NCBI GenBank assembly: GCA_031280075.1
Contig: JAITHG010000097.1
Location: 1 to 8,934 of the forward strand
From: Eubacteriales Family XIII. Incertae Sedis bacterium
GTDB taxonomy: Bacteria > Bacillota_A > Clostridia > Peptostreptococcales > Anaerovoracaceae
DNA: 8,934 nucleotides
Reading direction: 5' to 3'
A program made the translations under genes and the position numbers. The notes below the pieces were generated by a model that saw nothing but the letters and a program-made list of their open reading frames with translations, was not told the DNA's origin and did no database searches. Numbering within the stretch: position 1 is the first letter of the stretch; each line of letters starts with the position of its first letter. Below, in pieces: positions 8,322-8,934 of this stretch.

Positions 8322-8336
8322 GGGGTGACGCACCCC
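8322..8336. promoter_or_regulatory. 15-bp palindrome between the ilvA and tRNA promoters (possible operator)
   Basis: GGGGTG-ACG-CACCCC is a perfect 6-bp inverted repeat around 3 bp. It abuts the tRNA -35 TTGACA at 8337 and covers the -35 region of the ilvA promoter. It has no following T-run on the plus strand and a run of A on the minus strand, so it is not a standard terminator. A protein-binding site is an inference from its position and symmetry. Confidence 0.35.
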
Positions 8337-8365
8337 TTGACAAAACCGCTCGGATATCAGAGAAT
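8337..8365 (+). promoter_or_regulatory. Candidate sigma-70-type promoter of tRNA-Ala
   Basis: A consensus -35 TTGACA (8337-8342) is followed after 17 bp by GAGAAT (8360-8365), a 4/6 match to the -10. Transcription would begin near 8372, giving a 26-nt 5' leader before the mature tRNA at 8398. Confidence 0.6.
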
Positions 8366-8371
8366 AGTACA

Positions 8372-8385
8372 TGCGGCTTGCCGCA
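8372..8385 (+). other. Stem-loop in the tRNA-Ala 5' leader
   Basis: TGCGG-CTTG-CCGCA forms a 5-bp stem capped by a CUUG tetraloop closed by G-C, a known stable combination. It begins at the predicted transcript start and is followed by 12 A/C-rich nt before the RNase P cleavage site. It could protect the precursor or help its processing; this is inference. Confidence 0.4.
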
Positions 8386-8397
8386 AAAACCAAATAC

Positions 8398-8473
8398 GGG
8401 GATATAGCTCAGCTGGGAGAGCGCGTGGTTCGCAATCACGAGGTCAGGGGTTCGATCCCCCTTATCTCCACCA
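8398..8473 (+). tRNA. tRNA-Ala (anticodon CGC)
   Basis: The 76-nt gene folds into a complete cloverleaf with encoded CCA. The acceptor stem pairs GGGGATA with TATCTCC and contains G3:U70, the main identity element of alanine tRNA. The D stem is GCTC/GAGC with G18G19 in its loop. The anticodon stem is CGTGG/TCACG with loop TTCGCAA, giving anticodon CGC at 8431-8433, which reads GCG. The variable loop has 5 nt (AGGTC). The T stem is AGGGG/CCCCT with loop TTCGATC. It stands alone on the plus strand, divergent from ilvA, and is closed by the hairpin at 8476-8512. Confidence 0.97.
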
Positions 8474-8475
8474 AG

Positions 8476-8512
8476 AAGACGAGGATGCTCTGCAAAGAGG
8501 CATCCTCGTCTT
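8476..8512 (+). terminator. Intrinsic terminator after tRNA-Ala, possibly bidirectional
   Basis: AAGACGAGGATGC (8476-8488) pairs perfectly with GCATCCTCGTCTT (8500-8512), a 13-bp stem with an 11-nt loop beginning 2 nt after the CCA end. The stem ends in CTT and is followed by GTTGATAA, only a modest U-tract. On the minus strand it is followed by CTTGG, so it may also stop transcription coming from the gene at the right edge. Confidence 0.75.
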
Positions 8513-8526
8513 GTTGATAAGGAAGC

Positions 8527-8540
8527 GGGGGATCGAACCC
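8527..8540 (-). repeat. Inverted copy of the tRNA T-arm
   Basis: GGGGGATCGAACCC is the exact 14-nt reverse complement of 8448-8461, the T-arm of the tRNA-Ala upstream. The match stops at mismatches on both sides. It overlaps a small CCC-GAAA-GGG hairpin (8538-8547) and adjoins the GC-rich hairpin at 8548-8572. Its inverted orientation argues against a phage attachment site, which would be a direct repeat. Confidence 0.7.
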
Positions 8541-8547
8541 GAAAGGG

Positions 8548-8572
8548 CTGAAGCGTCCGGCGGACGCTTCAG
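8548..8572 (-). terminator. GC-rich hairpin at the 3' end of the right-edge gene (candidate terminator)
   Basis: CTGAAGCGTC and GACGCTTCAG form a perfect 10-bp stem around CGGCG. The stem contains the stop codon of the minus-strand gene (8569-8571). No U-run follows on the minus strand, so it may be a transcript-end stabiliser or a dispersed repeat rather than an intrinsic terminator. Confidence 0.4.
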
Positions 8573-8934
8573 TCAGCGTAGTCTTTCAATGCCTCCTCGA
8601 TCTCGTCTCGGTGCTCCTCAAAGGCATCATCCAAGTCTTCCATCGTGTCGGTAAAGCTCTGCTGCAAACCGACGGATATATCGATTTTTACCCCATAATG
8701 GTGGTAGACGATCTCGAAACTATCGTCTTCCATGATGGTCTCAGACTCTTTTTCGGGGTTTTCCACCTGATCGACGTTTACCCATATGTATTGCCCATTG
8801 TACTTGTAGCACCACCCCGCCATGAAAACCATGGCATCAGAACCGACCCCCATCGCCTCGTCGAAGGACAGTTCGCTGTCAGGCTTGCTGCCGTCCCCGA
8901 TATTCCAGCCATAGCAGTTGTGGCCAAGCTCGGA
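8569..8934 (-). CDS. Hypothetical acidic protein, 5' end outside the window
   Basis: I do not recognise this protein. The frame is open from the right edge to a TGA at 8569-8571, giving 121 visible residues. The ATG at 8853 is preceded by 27 open in-frame codons, so the true start may lie outside. The visible part opens with a Gly/Cys/Trp-containing segment (GHNCYGWNIGDG). Aromatic-rich sequence (GWCYKYNGQYIWVNVDQ) follows, then a strongly acidic predicted helix at the C-terminus (about 26 residues, rich in Asp and Glu, ending DYAD). No signal peptide, membrane segment or catalytic motif is visible. Three lines inside it (8641-8820) have 83 G+C in 180 bases, about 46-47%, well below the core genes. 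It runs toward the tRNA gene, with hairpins between them. A recently acquired or poorly conserved gene is possible. It is probably real because the frame spans the whole available length and the residue composition is natural. Confidence 0.6.
   Translation of the reverse strand, partial: SELGHNCYGWNIGDGSKPDSELSFDEAMGVGSDAMVFMAGWCYKYNGQYIWVNVDQVENPEKESETIMEDDSFEIVYHHYGVKIDISVGLQQSFTDTMEDLDDAFEEHRDEIEEALKDYAD

Noticed and set aside
8448..8540. A possible phage or island attachment site formed by the two T-arm sequences.
   Set aside because: Attachment sites flanking an insert are direct repeats. This pair is inverted, only about 66 bp apart, with no integrase in view.
8241..8654. A 137-codon plus-strand open frame running through the tRNA and its terminator.
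   Set aside because: It reads through a complete tRNA-Ala and two hairpins and overlaps the ilvA start and the right-edge gene. The apparent peptide is translated non-coding sequence.
1..8934. CRISPR arrays, insertion sequences, defence or toxin-antitoxin systems, riboswitches and T-box leaders.
   Set aside because: No regularly spaced repeats, transposase-like protein or paired small genes were seen. The ilvA leader (about 45 nt from the predicted start) is too short for a T-box.

Overview
The window is a core chromosomal segment of a GC-rich bacterium. Every protein recognised is a housekeeping protein of ordinary bacterial type. The gene families, a 302-residue FtsY without the long acidic N-terminal domain of enterobacteria, and the closeness of smc to ftsY suggest Firmicutes. 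The high GC (60% in one der line I counted) and protein style make the Negativicutes (Selenomonas and relatives) my best guess. That assignment is an inference from memory, not a database match.

Layout. (1) Positions 1-3058, plus strand: the last ~1,018 codons of smc, the chromosome-condensation ATPase; its start and Walker A lie off the left edge. (2) Positions 3076-8253, minus strand: five tightly packed genes transcribed in the order ilvA, ftsY, der, plsY, gpsA, with gaps of 32, 0, 0 and 34 bp. They converge on smc across only 17 bp. (3) Positions 8254-8397: a divergent intergenic region with a candidate ilvA promoter (minus) and a candidate tRNA promoter (plus), separated by a 15-bp palindrome. 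(4) Positions 8398-8473: a complete tRNA-Ala(CGC), followed by a strong hairpin terminator. (5) Positions 8521-8572: a structured tail with a 14-nt perfect reverse complement of the tRNA T-arm and a GC-rich hairpin. (6) Positions 8569-8934, minus strand: the 3' part of an unrecognised acidic protein gene in lower-GC DNA (47% over 180 bases counted), cut by the right edge.

How the genes fit together. GpsA makes sn-glycerol 3-phosphate and PlsY acylates it, so the last two genes are consecutive steps of phospholipid synthesis. FtsY delivers ribosomes to the membrane and Der matures the large ribosomal subunit. IlvA, first in the cluster, deaminates threonine and is metabolically unrelated to the rest. 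The cluster is probably one operon read from the promoter near 8305.

No defence system, mobile element, CRISPR array or new pathway is visible. The parts most worth a second look are the tRNA-linked inverted repeat and hairpin tail (8448-8572), the palindrome between the divergent promoters, and the unknown gene at the right edge.
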